From: Taenia hydatigena
Lineage: Eukaryota; Platyhelminthes; Cestoda; Cyclophyllidea; Taeniidae
Length of the DNA stretch: 64,000 nucleotides
Direction of reading: 5' to 3'
Assembly: GCA_036345935.2 (NCBI GenBank)
Contig: JADWOT020000006.1
Coordinates: 18,202,519 to 18,266,518, forward strand
Both the position numbers and the translations under genes were made by a program. Below the pieces are notes generated by a model. It saw only the letters and a list, made by a program, of their open reading frames with translations, did not search any database and was not told where the DNA came from. Position 1 is the stretch's first letter. Each line of letters begins with the position of its first letter. Of this stretch, positions 11,001 to 23,106 are shown piece by piece.

Positions 11001-14000
11001 TGTCTGTCCTCTCATTTCATGTCTATTTTCTAGTCCGAGGAACTCGTAGACAAAGGCTTCATTCAGTCATCTTCATATGCCAACGCATCTGCGTACGTGA
11101 TACCTGGTAGCAGATAGTTGAGCGGCTAATCGAGAACTCCCGAGACACAGGTCGGTATTTCTTTCCGTCTGCATCACCGGCATTTGGGGTCTTTTGATTG
11201 GATGTGGACTTGATCTTACAGTGCTAACTCTTATCAAATCGCACCTAATATCGGCCAGTCAATCCGAAGGTATCAACTGATCGATCGTCTCACCGACGAA
11301 CTAGATCGAGATCTAGGCAAACCTTTCGAATGACTTAATTAGAATTATGGATTTGATAGTTAGATGCAGTAAGCCATCAACTGCAGGCATCGAGCGGCTA
11401 TTGGTAGCCTTCTGATAGTTGATCGCTCCGACAATTGAAACCGTCTAACCTTCCGCCTGTCCCCCAAACAGCTGCCCTGCAAAAGGTATCTTTTATCAGA
11501 GTAAAGTAGTTTACCGACACCCGTTTCCCATTTCATTGTGTGGCACAAATTCAACAATTTTTCAAGGTATTCTCTACGTGATATTCCACACGTTCTTAGC
11601 ATGGCATCTGGGTAAAAATTTGTTGTAGGCAGCCAAACAGGGAATTTTTAGTTATTTACAAATCTTAATTCCATCCCTTTTGATTGCCTTTTCCTTTTCT
11701 TAGTGTCACAACAAAATCTGGTTATTAACCTCCAATTGATGTTGAATGGAGAAATTGCCTTTAAAGAAATGTTACAAGGTGGCCCATGGGTAGGAGTTTT
11801 GCCTTGCCTTTAACGATTTGATATTTTATAAGATGCGGAGGTCCTATAGGTGGCGAATCTCGACCTCTGGTGAATCAGTGACCGGATTAATCGTGACGGC
11901 AAGAAGGTGGCTAGGTAGGCGGGGCAACGAGCCATGGTCAATACGACGAACGTTGATGGCTCCAGTGGTTACAACAGTCTATTTTCAAGTTGGTATACCA
12001 AAAACTACCAAGAAGAACGTGTAAGGCGTGCCACATTTTGATGAAGTTGGGCGCATTGTCTTTGTGAATGCTACATAAAATCCTAAAGTTCAGTACCGTG
12101 ATTCAGTGAACATCAAGTACCTACTCCGCTATTTTAGCTGCCTCCATAAGTGGCAGTTATTTTGCATTTGGCTCCACGTTTAGGAGGATCTGTGCATCTT
12201 AATGATCATACGGATGGAGACGATGGAATTGAGGAGTCCATTATAATGATTCAGGATTTCAAAGGCGCAAACGAGTTCGATACTAACAGATGCTCCCAAA
12301 CACAACGTCAAGAAGCTGGTTCGATGAGTGCGTGTGCACAAAATTTTGTTAGGTTTCGGCGAAGGCGCAACTTGCATGAAAAATTCACATTGCAATTTCA
12401 TACAACCCCAAAAGGTGAAGTGCTTGGGAAGGTGAAACAAACCTTGTATTCGTCAGTTCGCCACTTTGCCTCACCAAGACCATTGTGGGGACGGGAGGAC
12501 ATGAAGGCCAACGCGAGGGCGGTTGTGTTGATCCGGTCGGTGAAGGGGTGGGATACTGGAAGTGTATTCAGTTAGGCGGTCATCCCCTTGAGCAATAGCT
12601 CTAACATCAATGTCACCGTTCACATTGTGGCATTGAGGAACATTCAAAGGCATGCTCGAGGTCAAAGCCGAACGAATTTGGGTTGCACCCTTTCCAGTAA
12701 CAAACCTCAGTGTGGAAAGGAGACGGTACATTAATAATGTGCCAAATCCGCCTGATCTCATCTAGGAGGGGAACAAACTATTGATCTGAGCATCACAGAT
12801 GAACTAAGTGACACAAAGTGATGCAAGTCGAAAGGCCCTAAGTGTCAAAAGAAGCATATGTCATGCGCTGTAAGTGAGAATTTAACTCTTCCTTGATGCT
12901 GCTCATTTAAAACAAGTGGTTGCATCTTCCCCAACATGAGGCTTCTGTGAATGGCATGCTGTATCAACTGGACAGCATGTTTATTGCACGGCGAATTTAT
13001 GCAAAAATTCCGGTAAAAAGAGGTAGGTAAAATAAGCGAATAAGCAAATAACCATAAGTGTGTTCAGATAATTTGTGATTTTGTGAATGGTAGAATATAA
13101 AATTGTTGTACGCACTGTCACAAGTGCTGATTTCGTGGATTAATTAAAGTTGGAGAACTAGACGTCTAATTGCGGCCATAAAAACGTCAATCCTTGTGCT
13201 ACGAAAGCTAACATTAGAACTAGCCCAGAGTGAAAATTCTCATAAAGTAAAATCTACTACCACTTCTGCTTTATCGGCAGCAAACCCACACTCTGCTGTC
13301 TGAAACGGTTCTTCGCCAATGTGTGATAATCAAGGGCATCAGATGGTTGGATGCTATGCATGGGAGGCGGTGAGGTTGGTTGAAGTTAGCCGAGAGAAAC
13401 AGGAAGGTCAAGGATGCGGTGTGAATAGCTAACATGCCTCCGTTCACTTCCCACCACCCCACGTCAAAACCAAAATCTCTGGCTACTACTGCTGGAATCT
13501 GCCAATCTATCAATACACTACTCTTCATTGTGCACTCCACCACTTGCCCCTTGCCACTCACTAACCTCCTTAGTATTAAGCGGATGGGATTCGAGGCTAC
13601 CTATCTTGCGAACCAACTCCAACGTGGATCCCAAAGCTGAGCTTCTGAGCACCTCCCCGTTAAGTCCATTCCGTTTTATTTGTAGATTAGAGACGGAAAG
13701 CTAGTAGGCCATTCGCCTCACTCACTCATCTCGTGAGCTTGAATACTCTGGTATACCCCGAGACTCAAAATTCTGGTTATATAGGTTAACATTTTAATGT
13801 ATACTTTAGTTAACTGGCGTCTGTTTTGGTATTTGATCCACTGTGCGGGCTGCTGACTGGCGATTAATGGAATGATTTTACAGTAGCGCTATTATTCTCA
13901 CCAACCTTCTTCAAGTGGATTACAATAGTCTCAAATGTTGCATCCTTGTCAGGTGAGTGGTTCACAAGCTGACAGAGAGTGGCTGGGAATACAACTACGA

Positions 14001-17000
14001 ATAAAAAGGAAGCTTCTATGTTTCCTAGTAGGTAAACAGGTATATGAGGCAAGTAGTTAAGTAGGCCCGTCTTAGTTCCTACCTAACCACCATTTTGAGT
14101 GGAGGGCGAGCGATCAAGCCCTGTAGCCTGCTAATTTAGGCCTGAATAAGTGTTGGGCGTAAATGGATGCTCTTGGCAACGATTGACTAAAAGCCCACCT
14201 TTTGTTCTAAGGTAAAGCTTTCGAAAATAAAGTTGATGTAAAAATTGGGTCATACGGAAAACTGTCGATCGTCTAAAATTGATATTAGCCGTTACGAAGG
14301 TGAAAATATTCCCGAGGAATCGAATGTAAGGTACATAACCTGTGGGTGTGAAACATCAGCTCCATGAGGCAATGGGCACGATTGGGTTATGGAAGTAAAA
14401 GCTGGGGAGTTGGGGAGTCTACTTAGTTGAAAAGAATTCCAATCCGTTGCATAGTTTCTTTTTGCTTTTCAAAATCGTCTTCATCACAAGTCATAGTTGT
14501 TCTTTCGCGTTGGCAATAACACCACATTCAGCGCTTTTAAAACCTCTCAGAGGTAAAAACGGTAGTCATTCCACATTCATAAAGGCGGGAAGCCATTTAA
14601 TTCCAAAGTCAGTGAGGCATATCATAGATCGCATCGTATCCCGGGCCTGGTACTCTTTGTGAACGGCGTCGGTAGAGGGGAGAGTCATCCGTTTCCTACC
14701 GCTAAAGGCTGGACACCTCTCCACAATACGTGCATTTAATGCACTAATCCAATCATCGCACTTGCCCAAATGCAGGGATGCCACACGAACTGCACAATTT
14801 AAATTGGCTTTACGCACATTGAATATTTCGTGTCAATTCGTATCATAATGCGACTCAATCACCGAACCGGATTCTAGGATCTTGGAGAACGTATTGTTTA
14901 CTTATGCAATGAATAAGCCTCTTTAAATAGTAGCAGTTGCAAATTCCAATACCTCCTTACTTTTTTCACCCCTTCCTTGTAGAACGCCAGATTTGGGAAT
15001 GATTATGGGCGAAATTGGCCTCGACAAGTCTTTTGTCATAGTTCGACACAACTTCGCCCATTCATATTAAGTGCTTTCTTCTGTGAGGTTTCGGATTAGG
15101 CGTGTGTTCGTATGAACTAAATTAGCCTACATTTGACTTATTTCTGTTCAGGAAAGCCCCAGGATGATAATTTGGTAGCAGCGAAAGGCAAACCTGATCT
15201 TAAAGGCCAAACATCCTGAATGCCAAACAATGTGGCGGAATAAGGGCATATGCTGCGGTCAGGGTATTATGTGACGACTCCTATCAGAAGGGGTGAAAAT
15301 AAAGTCTTCATTCAGCTAGAAACCCAGTTTCGCGTGCTGTAGGAAGCCTAGTCAGAAATGAAGAGACACCAGCAGTGGTCGTAAACCGTCTGAACATAAG
15401 CGTTACAGCATTATCAATGGTATCTGCAAGAAGATGTCAATCAGGTGAACACGCAATATTTCCTTCGCCTTTCTACTAACTGAATAGAAACTGGGATGGA
15501 CAGATATGCCTAAGCAGTACTAAGGCAAGAACAAAGTGACGATGAAAAAAATCGACTTAAAATATTGTCTTCATGCCATTGATTGAAACTCTGATTTCGG
15601 GTTAGCATTCTTACGCATATCAGGGTACGTAGAAGATGACCAACACATCCCTTCTCCTTCTATGTTGCTTTTAAACAATGCAATACTGCGGACGTGGCAG
15701 AAATGCCAAGAGGGACCAGTGACTTTTGGTCATACATCTTCTCAGATGTACGCGCATTCGATGACTGGCGCGTTTCTCCTACAGCATCGAATACGTTGTG
15801 CTGGCCGACGCCAAGGGGAGCATCAAGAACGAGGGATAGGATAATATAATCCTATTATCACTTGCTTAACTCTTCGTTTTGGTTGTAAGGTCACCCTCAG
15901 TGAGTGGCATGGCTTCTGGGCCACGCCATTAGCCCCCGTTCGGTCCCTCTCGCTCCTTCTGTGCGTTAATAAAACATGATCTCCTCTAGTGATGCTTCTT
16001 CGTTTTGAGAGAAGTCACAGCGCCTCACAATCTTATCGAAAAGTTAGTCGATGCTGGTCTGTGTCACTTTCTTTATGCAGGCAAATCAGGCATTTGCAGC
16101 GCTCAAAACTAATCAGATACCTAATTTGTCGAAAACAGAAGCTGGTTTATCTCAAGACAAAACCAATTGGTCTTATGTTTTCTTTTCAAATTAGCATAAC
16201 CCAAGTTTTGGACCGAATTGTCAAATAAAAAGTATTTGTATTCTAATTAAGGAAGAAGAGGAGCGCTTTCCTAAATTTGGGCAAATTAAATGTCAAACTT
16301 AAGGGCAAAGTTTGGGAGAAAGGCATTTTAAATCGTGATCAACCGGTGCGACAGCAGCTGATTTGATGGCTGCCCAACAAACCATGGCCCCTTAGAAGGG
16401 GACTTACCATTTTACTATATGCGAAACATTTAGTCGCCTTAAGTGCTCCTCCACTCTGAATCATTCCCTCATTTTTTGTTAAAATGCATCAACACTCTTT
16501 TAAGCGTTCGGTTGAGGTCGCGATGCTCATTTCCCCAACCTCCAATTAAGCTAGGTTTTCGAAGATTTGTGTGAATCTGGTTAAAATTACTGCGATTGAA
16601 TGGAATCTAATTCTCGGTTTGACCGAGGAAATAAAAGAATCAGGTCGATATAGTTATGAATGGCATAAAGGGTCACAACATGGATAACGAGTGCACAGAA
16701 CTAAGGCATAAAGTCTGGGGAGACTAATTTCAGCAGCATCTACTCACAGTAGCGCATGAACAAGTGGTATCTAGGCCTCTCCCGAAGGCGGGTGAAGTCG
16801 TACTACTAGCGTAGAATGTGTATTGGCAAGGTGCAGAAGGACCGACACAGCTACTGGTCTAGTTCAGAGGCCGTATCGCTCAGCGAGAGTACAAAGCAGT
16901 GTTAACCAACTAAACTATTACACAAATAATAATTACATGAACAATTAAACTGACGATGCTGTCTATAATAAAAAAATGGGGTTTAAACTTCGAATGCTAT

Positions 17001-18554
17001 GCTCTTGTTGCACTCACGCCAACTTGCAAACGACTTGCTCGTGTATATGTTGACTAGGAGACTAGACCACCTCTTGAAAGCTGTTCCAAGTTGTCATACC
17101 TTCTCATTTTGGCGTTTTTTACCACCTCACAGCACCTCCAAACCTGGTCATTTGCAAACTGCCACCATTACCATATGTGATAGCAATCCCAATCATAGAC
17201 CGGTCGAAAAGTCCAAGCAAGCTAAATTTGAAATAGACCAGTAGTATATTTTATTGATGAAAGTACTCTTTAAAATGACTTTCAAAGTTTCCTGTTTCAT
17301 TAAAGCGGGTTTGGCATTATCGTCACGAGTATGAATTATGCAGTCGGTCGCATCAAATTGTGTTGCCAAGGTATGAGTTGAGTTTCGAATAAAAAACTAC
17401 TTAAAAGGAGGATGTTCATGGTCTAAACATATTTGCATTTGTTTCGTCACTGAGAAGCGAAACTTAAAGGTGGTTGGTTTTCCTCTGATAACCCAGCAGT
17501 GATTGTAACCGACACATTATTAACGTGTTTATCAGGTCATAAATTTAACTGCCTCGGCATCCAGCCACCTAAATTCATGTTTTAACGCAATGCAACGTTT
17601 GTAGCTGGAAACATTGACATAAACGCCTCAGAATGTGATTCCCCGTTGATCAGCACGCACACTACTACGACTGCGATGGAAACCTCAACTAAAAACGACT
17701 GCCGACTAACAGTAATTTCCTTTAAAGCCCCCTTTCCTCCCCTCAGAAGCGAAACTCACAGATCACATAAAACTAAAGAACCTTGTTTGTTGCTTAATTC
17801 TGTGGTTATGCCGTGCCAGCACGCTCGTCTACTAACATCAGTGAAGAATAGGCAAAATAAGGCAGGCAAACTGAAACAGCCACCGGAGTGGAATTGTAAA
17901 AAGCATTTTGCATCTTATATCGTCAACGAATTTCTTAAAATTGAATTAGCATACAGGTCAATCGCAACACCGCCAACGCTAACACCTCCCAGCCTCAGGG
18001 GAAAATCGACCACCGGGAAATTGTTGCCCTAATGTTACACCGGTCGTCACTATATTGCCTTTTCTCTCCTACTACAGTTCTGTTGCGTGTGAGGTGCGTA
18101 CCCAGCTACGAGAATAGGAGCATGACATGTTTACAACGGTAGTGTTGAAGATGCTCAGTACTTTTCTCCCGAGTAACACAAATCCCGATTCATGATAGCG
18201 CCACAGAACAAGCACATTGAAAAACTGGAACCAATAAATACGCATAAAAGTTGCCTCAGTTTCGACATTCCATGCACAAACCCAGTTCGAAAACTTATTA
18301 ATGAAAAGCGGATGATGGGCTGTTGTTTAACCCATAAAAAGGAAACAAGAGCAGCCGCATAACCCTACCGATCCACCAGGAGTGGTGATTTACAATAGAA
18401 TTCGGGAATCCGCATGCGAGCTGGTCTGTCGGTAATTGAACCATGATACAGAGACTTTGTTAGAAATTGGGAAAATCATCAACATTGCTTCATTGGAAAA
18501 TGAATTTCCAATTGCTGAAAGTCTATAAAATAAGCTTTGCACCGTCAAGCTGTT
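11001..18554. other. Long gene-poor intergenic region
   Basis: Seven and a half kilobases with no exon I can assign. A divergent repeat copy lies at 16770-16900 and a core-like fragment near 15900-15950. Several frames of 80-140 codons occur (12150-12575 plus, 13271-13561 minus, 14566-14814 minus, 17646-18032 plus) but most lack an ATG at the start, have no recognisable domain and show no clear splice context. Old transposon remnants are likely but not identifiable by eye. Confidence 0.4.
16770..16900 (+). repeat. Dispersed palindromic repeat, diverged copy 6
   Basis: CTCTCCCGAAGGCGGGTGAAG, CTACTGGTC, TCAGAGGCCGTATCGCTCAG and GAGTACAAAGC follow family order but many positions differ. Confidence 0.4.
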
Positions 18555-19709
18555 CTAAGATATTTGCATTCTAATGCCGGGTGCACAGAAGGTGGTCTCA
18601 AAGACAGTGACATTCAGATCCTGAAGGAGACTTCTCACTGTATCAACAGCATTCCTCGAGTCCGCTGTTTTGCAAGGCAAAGCAATCGCACACCCACCTC
18701 GACCAGCGCCCGTAAGTTTGGCACCAAAACCGACGGTTCTCAATCTCCTTACGATTTCATCAAGAGTCTCGTTAGACACACCAAGTTTGCAAAGTGCATC
18801 ATGATTCTGGAGGAACAGCCTGCACAAAACATTCCAAGAATCTTCGTCAAGAGGCGACGAAAATACGCCCTCAGCCTTCTTACAAATGGCACTTATGTTC
18901 TCAAAAATCTGATTACACAATTCGGGCTCACAATCACGGAACCTCTGAACTGAGTTGACGACGTCTGCCGTTGACCGAGGGGTGTTGGTGTTTATTATTA
19001 ACAACTTCGGCAAGTTATCATGCATCAGCGTGATAGGTAGAGGCCGAATAAAGGTACTGCCATCAGTAGTATTCTTCTTAAAGCAAACCATACCACCAGA
19101 AGCGCTGATAGAGGTATCAACACCGGAAGGTGAGGCATGCATAATCTTCTCCAGCTCGTTGGCGAAGGACTGTACGAGAAAAAGATCATCTTCAGTCAGG
19201 TTTGGGCCATGAATGCATCCGTGTAAATAGAGAAAAAATGCAGCAACGACGGTGCAATACGCCGCTGATGAGCCAAGTCCAGCGTTGATGGGCAGTGTTG
19301 AGGTGAGTTTGATGTCGCATGGCAAATCATCAGTTCTCCTAACGTGATATCTCGATTGCAATATGTGACAAGAAAAAAGAATAACTGCGACGCTTTGCAC
19401 GATCTGACTGGGAACATCAAGTTTAGACAACATGTTTTGCGATTTGGTAAGAAAGAAACTGTGAACATTGGAACCAAAACCGTTGGATGGGAAATCAAAG
19501 ACAAAGTCGCTTGTTTTTAGACAAATAGACCTGTCAATAAAATTACTGAAGTTAAGATTAAAGACAACACCCGAGTCATCGCTTGAAATGATCCGATGAA
19601 ATTCCAAGGTAGTAGACGCATCAATAGAGGTAGCCAGAGCAGGACAGCCATATACCACCGCGTGTTCACCAAAGAGAATAACTTTTCCTGGCGCAGATAT
19701 GGAAACCAT
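18555..19709 (-). CDS. MVK: Mevalonate kinase, complete single-exon gene
   Basis: Uninterrupted 384-residue frame with ATG at 19709-19707, close to the length of animal mevalonate kinases (~395). The enzyme phosphorylates mevalonate with ATP in the cytosol or peroxisome, the step after HMG-CoA reductase, feeding dolichol, ubiquinone and prenylation. All GHMP-kinase motifs are present: APGKVILFGEHAVVYG at residues 6-21 (Lys9, Glu15), the ATP-binding loop PINAGLGSSAAYC at 140-152, the catalytic Asp198 with Glu187 in EKIMHASPSGVDTS, and KLTGAGRGGCAIAL at 331-344. Nothing looks broken. A pyrimidine-rich tract ending in AG (boundary 19722/19721) lies 12 nt before the ATG, compatible with a 5'-UTR intron or spliced-leader acceptor. 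Unlike the long neighbouring genes, the coding region has no intron. It is divergent from COX5A, 784 bp away. Confidence 0.96.
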   Translation of the reverse strand: MVSISAPGKVILFGEHAVVYGCPALATSIDASTTLEFHRIISSDDSGVVFNLNFSNFIDRSICLKTSDFVFDFPSNGFGSNVHSFFLTKSQNMLSKLDVPSQIVQSVAVILFSCHILQSRYHVRRTDDLPCDIKLTSTLPINAGLGSSAAYCTVVAAFFLYLHGCIHGPNLTEDDLFLVQSFANELEKIMHASPSGVDTSISASGGMVCFKKNTTDGSTFIRPLPITLMHDNLPKLLIINTNTPRSTADVVNSVQRFRDCEPELCNQIFENISAICKKAEGVFSSPLDEDSWNVLCRLFLQNHDALCKLGVSNETLDEIVRRLRTVGFGAKLTGAGRGGCAIALPCKTADSRNAVDTVRSLLQDLNVTVFETTFCAPGIRMQIS

Positions 19710-19721
19710 ACAGCTTGAAGA

Positions 19722-20492
19722 CTAAAACCACAAAATATCATGTACTTCCAGCATGTTCAAAGATTGGCGTGCATTCATTACGAGGCCAACAGGAATAGGC
19801 CAATTAAAAAGCCCTGTGGTCAAGGTGAAAGCAACCGAAGCTAAAGCTACAAGAAGCGATACTAATCAAACTAGATAATCATTTCTAATAAAACATCGGT
19901 GGAATCGCGAATCATTTTGAAGTGAGCAGCATCTCCCTTGCCCAAGTTCGCCTCCGACTACTTCTAGACTGAAGAGATTGGCTGCGCTGGAAAGCATATT
20001 ATCTGGGCTATTTAGTAACAGTAGGGGGTGAGACTCGCAAAGACCTGAAGGCGAACTCATTTCGGTTACTTGTTCTTATTGCCGAATTCCAAATTCGAGC
20101 TGTATTCCTGCTGATCGACTAAAGGCACACTAAAGCAGCTTAAGCGTTATGATTCTTTTCATTCTTGAGCTTTGATATGCAGGCTTGTTAAAAGTTTCAA
20201 GAAAAAAGTCAAAACAAAGGAACTTAAACCAAAGTTCATTTAACGCATAAAGCATTTAGTCATGCCAAAGGGGTCATAATTTTCCTTGAGTGGAAATCAT
20301 GATAGTAAGTGAATCTCTTGCCAAAGTTAACTTCGTACTCGAACAACTTCAGAGAGTTGGACCTGGCAGTACAAGTCTAAACGATTTCTATTCGTCTGAA
20401 ACAAGACTAGGAGAATATTCATGCAGCACTACATGTTTGCGTGATTTTAAGAGGTAGTTGCGCGCGGGAGTTTCGGATTGGTCGCAATTGCG
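19722..20492. promoter_or_regulatory. Shared upstream region between MVK and COX5A
   Basis: The 5' ends of MVK (minus) and COX5A (plus) face each other across this stretch, so it must hold the promoters of both genes, possibly a shared one. No TATA box, GC box or clear motif could be assigned by eye. The call rests only on gene orientation. Confidence 0.45.
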
Positions 20493-21384
20493 ATGTTCCA
20501 TTTGAGATTTGCTACTCCGTTGGCGCGTTGTATGTTTTGTGTCTTTCAGAATTCAGTTTCTTCATTTGTTCAGTCAGTTAATTCAAGGAGCTTCTGGTAT
20601 GGAGCCTAGGCATTGCTAGTCTGCATTCATTTTGGAGTAGAACGACTTCTTCCGGCATGATTTGGACTAGTCTGTTCTCCTTGTTCATTTTTGGATTAAT
20701 TCCATTGTTCCCTTTTTATGCTAGGTCATAGGATGCTTGTTGGGCATTGTTATTCTTAAGTTTGAGGCCTCGCAATCACCGCAAAATCTCTCAATTTTAG
20801 GTCTTAGATCGGCATGTTTGACGTCCCGACCTTTACTTCCAGCTCGTATGGCATCTTCCAATCCCAAGTACTTTAATGCTGAGGAACCTTATTCTGAATT
20901 CAAAGAACGCTTCATATGTGCCTTTAATCAGCCAAATTTGGATGGGTGGTGGATGCGCAAGTATCTTCAGGATTTGCACTCAGAGGATATTATCCCAGAA
21001 CCAGATATTGTTATTTCTATCCTCAAGGCTTGTCGACGTCTCAATGATATAGCTCTGGCTATTAGATACCTTGAAAGCTTGCAAGTAGGTGATTTCTCTT
21101 TGAGAGCCTGAATTCGATCACTTCTGGTGCTTTCATATTCATGCGTCTTAGTAGGCGTTTCTTAACTTGTATAATGTACAGGAGTCACCGTTTCTAGAAA
21201 CATAAGTAAGAGATGTTTTTGGTTTTTATTAACTGTTCTGTAGCACAAATGCGAGATCAAGCCGGAACTCTTCCCTTGGTTGATGCAGGAAGTTGGTCCA
21301 ACCATGAAGGAACTCGGCATTCCAACGTTGGAAGAATTGGGATATGATAAACCCGAGCTGTACACCTTAGATTATGACGATTAG
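20493..21384 (+). CDS. COX5A: Cytochrome c oxidase subunit 5A, mitochondrial
   Basis: Nuclear-encoded subunit of respiratory complex IV on the matrix face of the inner mitochondrial membrane. Three exons give 153 residues, against about 150 in vertebrates: 20493-20529, 20801-21084 and 21244-21384 (TAG). Donors are GTATGT and GTAGGT, acceptors TTTTAG and TGTAG, with phases 1 and 0 matching. Exon 1 starts MFHLRFATPLARC and continues with Arg-rich, acid-free residues, a typical mitochondrial presequence; this is why I prefer it to the internal ATG at 20848. Family signatures follow: a YSEFKERFICAFNQP block, IPEPDIVISILKACRRLND, and near the C terminus ELFPWLMQEVGPTMKELGIP and LEELGYDKPE. The C-terminal extension ending TLDYDD is a few residues longer than usual. 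Confidence 0.94.
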
Positions 21385-21784
21385 GCTCTCTATTCCTCCG
21401 TGGATTCCGAGGGCGCAGCTCCCTACATCATGACCTCGTACTATTGTTTTCTTCATCCTCGACATAATCCTATGAACTGAGTTTTATTGTTTGTAACGTT
21501 TTGCGCATTTGCGCCCGCGTTAGTGTATGTGTGTCCTTTTTGTAACGGGCAAATTACGTACTCTTAGGGTTTTGAGGGATCGAGAATACACCTATTGTGG
21601 TGTTGTGCCTTAATTAGAACGTCTTTGTTTTGTGTTATGTGGGCCCATGTGTAGGAAGTTGATAACACTAGCAGGCTGCTTGCGCATAATCTGGGGGGAG
21701 CAAGATTGGACTTCGGCGCAAGCGTGGGGGAGCTCTGCATGGTCCGTGGCTGTGCCGGCCCGCGCCCCGGCTGTCGGCTACGAA

Positions 21785-21803
21785 TTGCACCACTGTGGTG
21801 CAA
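21785..21803. repeat. 19-bp perfect palindrome in a GC-rich block
   Basis: TTGCACCAC, one T, then GTGGTGCAA: a 9-bp inverted repeat with a single central base. The inner 13 bases (CACCACTGTGGTG) also occur at 2563-2575. The function is unknown; it could be part of an old mobile element. Confidence 0.7.
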
Positions 21804-21955
21804 GTACCCCCAATGAGCTACCCTTCGGAAGTCAGAGCTCTGGGGATGTCGGTCACGCCATGTTTTATGCGTTCATATGAAGCAAATAGTGGTGGCTAAT
21901 GGGCCGATTCGTAGGCCGTGGTTGGCGCTGAAGGCGCAGAGCGAGGAGTCAGGTG

Positions 21956-21995
21956 GGCTCCCCTGCACTCATATTTTCATTTGAACTGGGGAGCC
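21956..21995. repeat. Stem-loop with GGCTCCCC/GGGGAGCC arms
   Basis: Arms at 21956-21963 and 21988-21995 are perfect complements separated by an AT-rich loop of 24 nt, at the 3' edge of the GC-rich block downstream of COX5A. It could be an RNA hairpin or a repeat end. No known RNA family was recognised. Confidence 0.5.
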
Positions 21996-23106
21996 GCTCT
22001 TGATAAGACAGGGGATCGAGTAAATCAACCACGAATGGAAATGCGGGGGAGTAAATCTTACTCTAATTGGTGATACATGCTAAATGATTAAATTTCGGAC
22101 GACTAGTCTTCTCTCGGCACAGAAGTACTTTGAGTAAGGCAGGATCGCATTCGAAGCTCCGCTCGTTTGGCGCAACAAAACACCAGTGTTGTGATTGTGA
22201 AGATGCCCGGAATTGATCGGAGCTGTGTATAAATGTTCAAAAGTCGTTTTTAGCACAAGACTAAAAAATGCGCCTAATGGAGGAACTTGCTCTTTTTAGT
22301 CTATTTGGAACTAGGATCATTTATAAAAGGGAAATAAAAATGTAAAAATATAGCAATCTTTTAAAAAAGGAAGAAAATTTATATAGTCTACCTTAGTGGT
22401 CTAAAAGGTGTTGTGTATACAAAAGAGATAAACTTCCTCATGGATGTATTTAATTGTTTGATGTTGTTGCCTTTGATTTATTCGGCATTGCGATTTTTTA
22501 AATGCTCACAAATCCGTAGGGATACTGGTGGGTGGGATGTCCATTGTGCTACGAAGGAGATTTTGCCGCACGCACTGTTTCGGCTCACTATTTTTTTTCT
22601 TAGTTAATGCCATGTTTCATTTAAACCAGTATCAAAACACTGAACCTGTATTGGGTTAACGAAATTAGGATTTACAAATGGTGTTATATGGCTGTACTGA
22701 ACGCTTAAAGCGTTTGACTTGCTTGTTATTGGGTTATCGGTGCTTGTATGAAGAGATTTTACAAAATTCGCTCGTGAGGTCTGGTCTTGATCTAACATCG
22801 TATGCATGTATGTGCGGTTTATTCGTTTACGCCAGGGTTCTTGCAGTTATTTTGTTCGTTTCGCCTAATATTATTTCTGGTTAAACTTCTATTGGGTTTT
22901 GTAATGGCGTTCTCCAGGTCTAACTTTTGCAGCCAATTTAACTTCGATGTACCTTGGTCTGGTTTCATGCACTTGCTTTACAAAAAAACAGAAGAATTTG
23001 CATTTTGCTTATTTTGTAAGTGTTTTTTTGAATGTATTGGCAACCGGACTATTTGTTCATTTGATGTGATCTTAGCAAGTGCGACTCTGCAAATGAATTC
23101 GCCATA

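Larger units (their letters stand above)
21385..23106. other. Intergenic region with a GC-rich palindromic block
   Basis: The first half (about 21640-21960) is distinctly GC-rich compared with the AT-rich surroundings and contains a perfect palindrome and a second stem-loop, listed separately. The second half is AT-rich and T-biased on the plus strand and may include 5'-UTR or promoter of the following coiled-coil gene. No gene recognised. Confidence 0.4.

Noticed and set aside
12150..12575. 141-codon plus-strand frame
   Set aside because: Starts with GTG, no recognisable domain, lies in a transposon-rich gene desert; it may be a fossil element but cannot be supported.
17646..18032. 128-codon plus-strand frame (ATG at about 17676)
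   Set aside because: Thr/Pro/Lys-rich with no domain, no clear splice or promoter context; a frame of this length is expected by chance in 64 kb.
18537..18953. 138-codon plus-strand frame
   Set aside because: It is the antisense shadow of mevalonate kinase, whose motifs on the minus strand are unmistakable.
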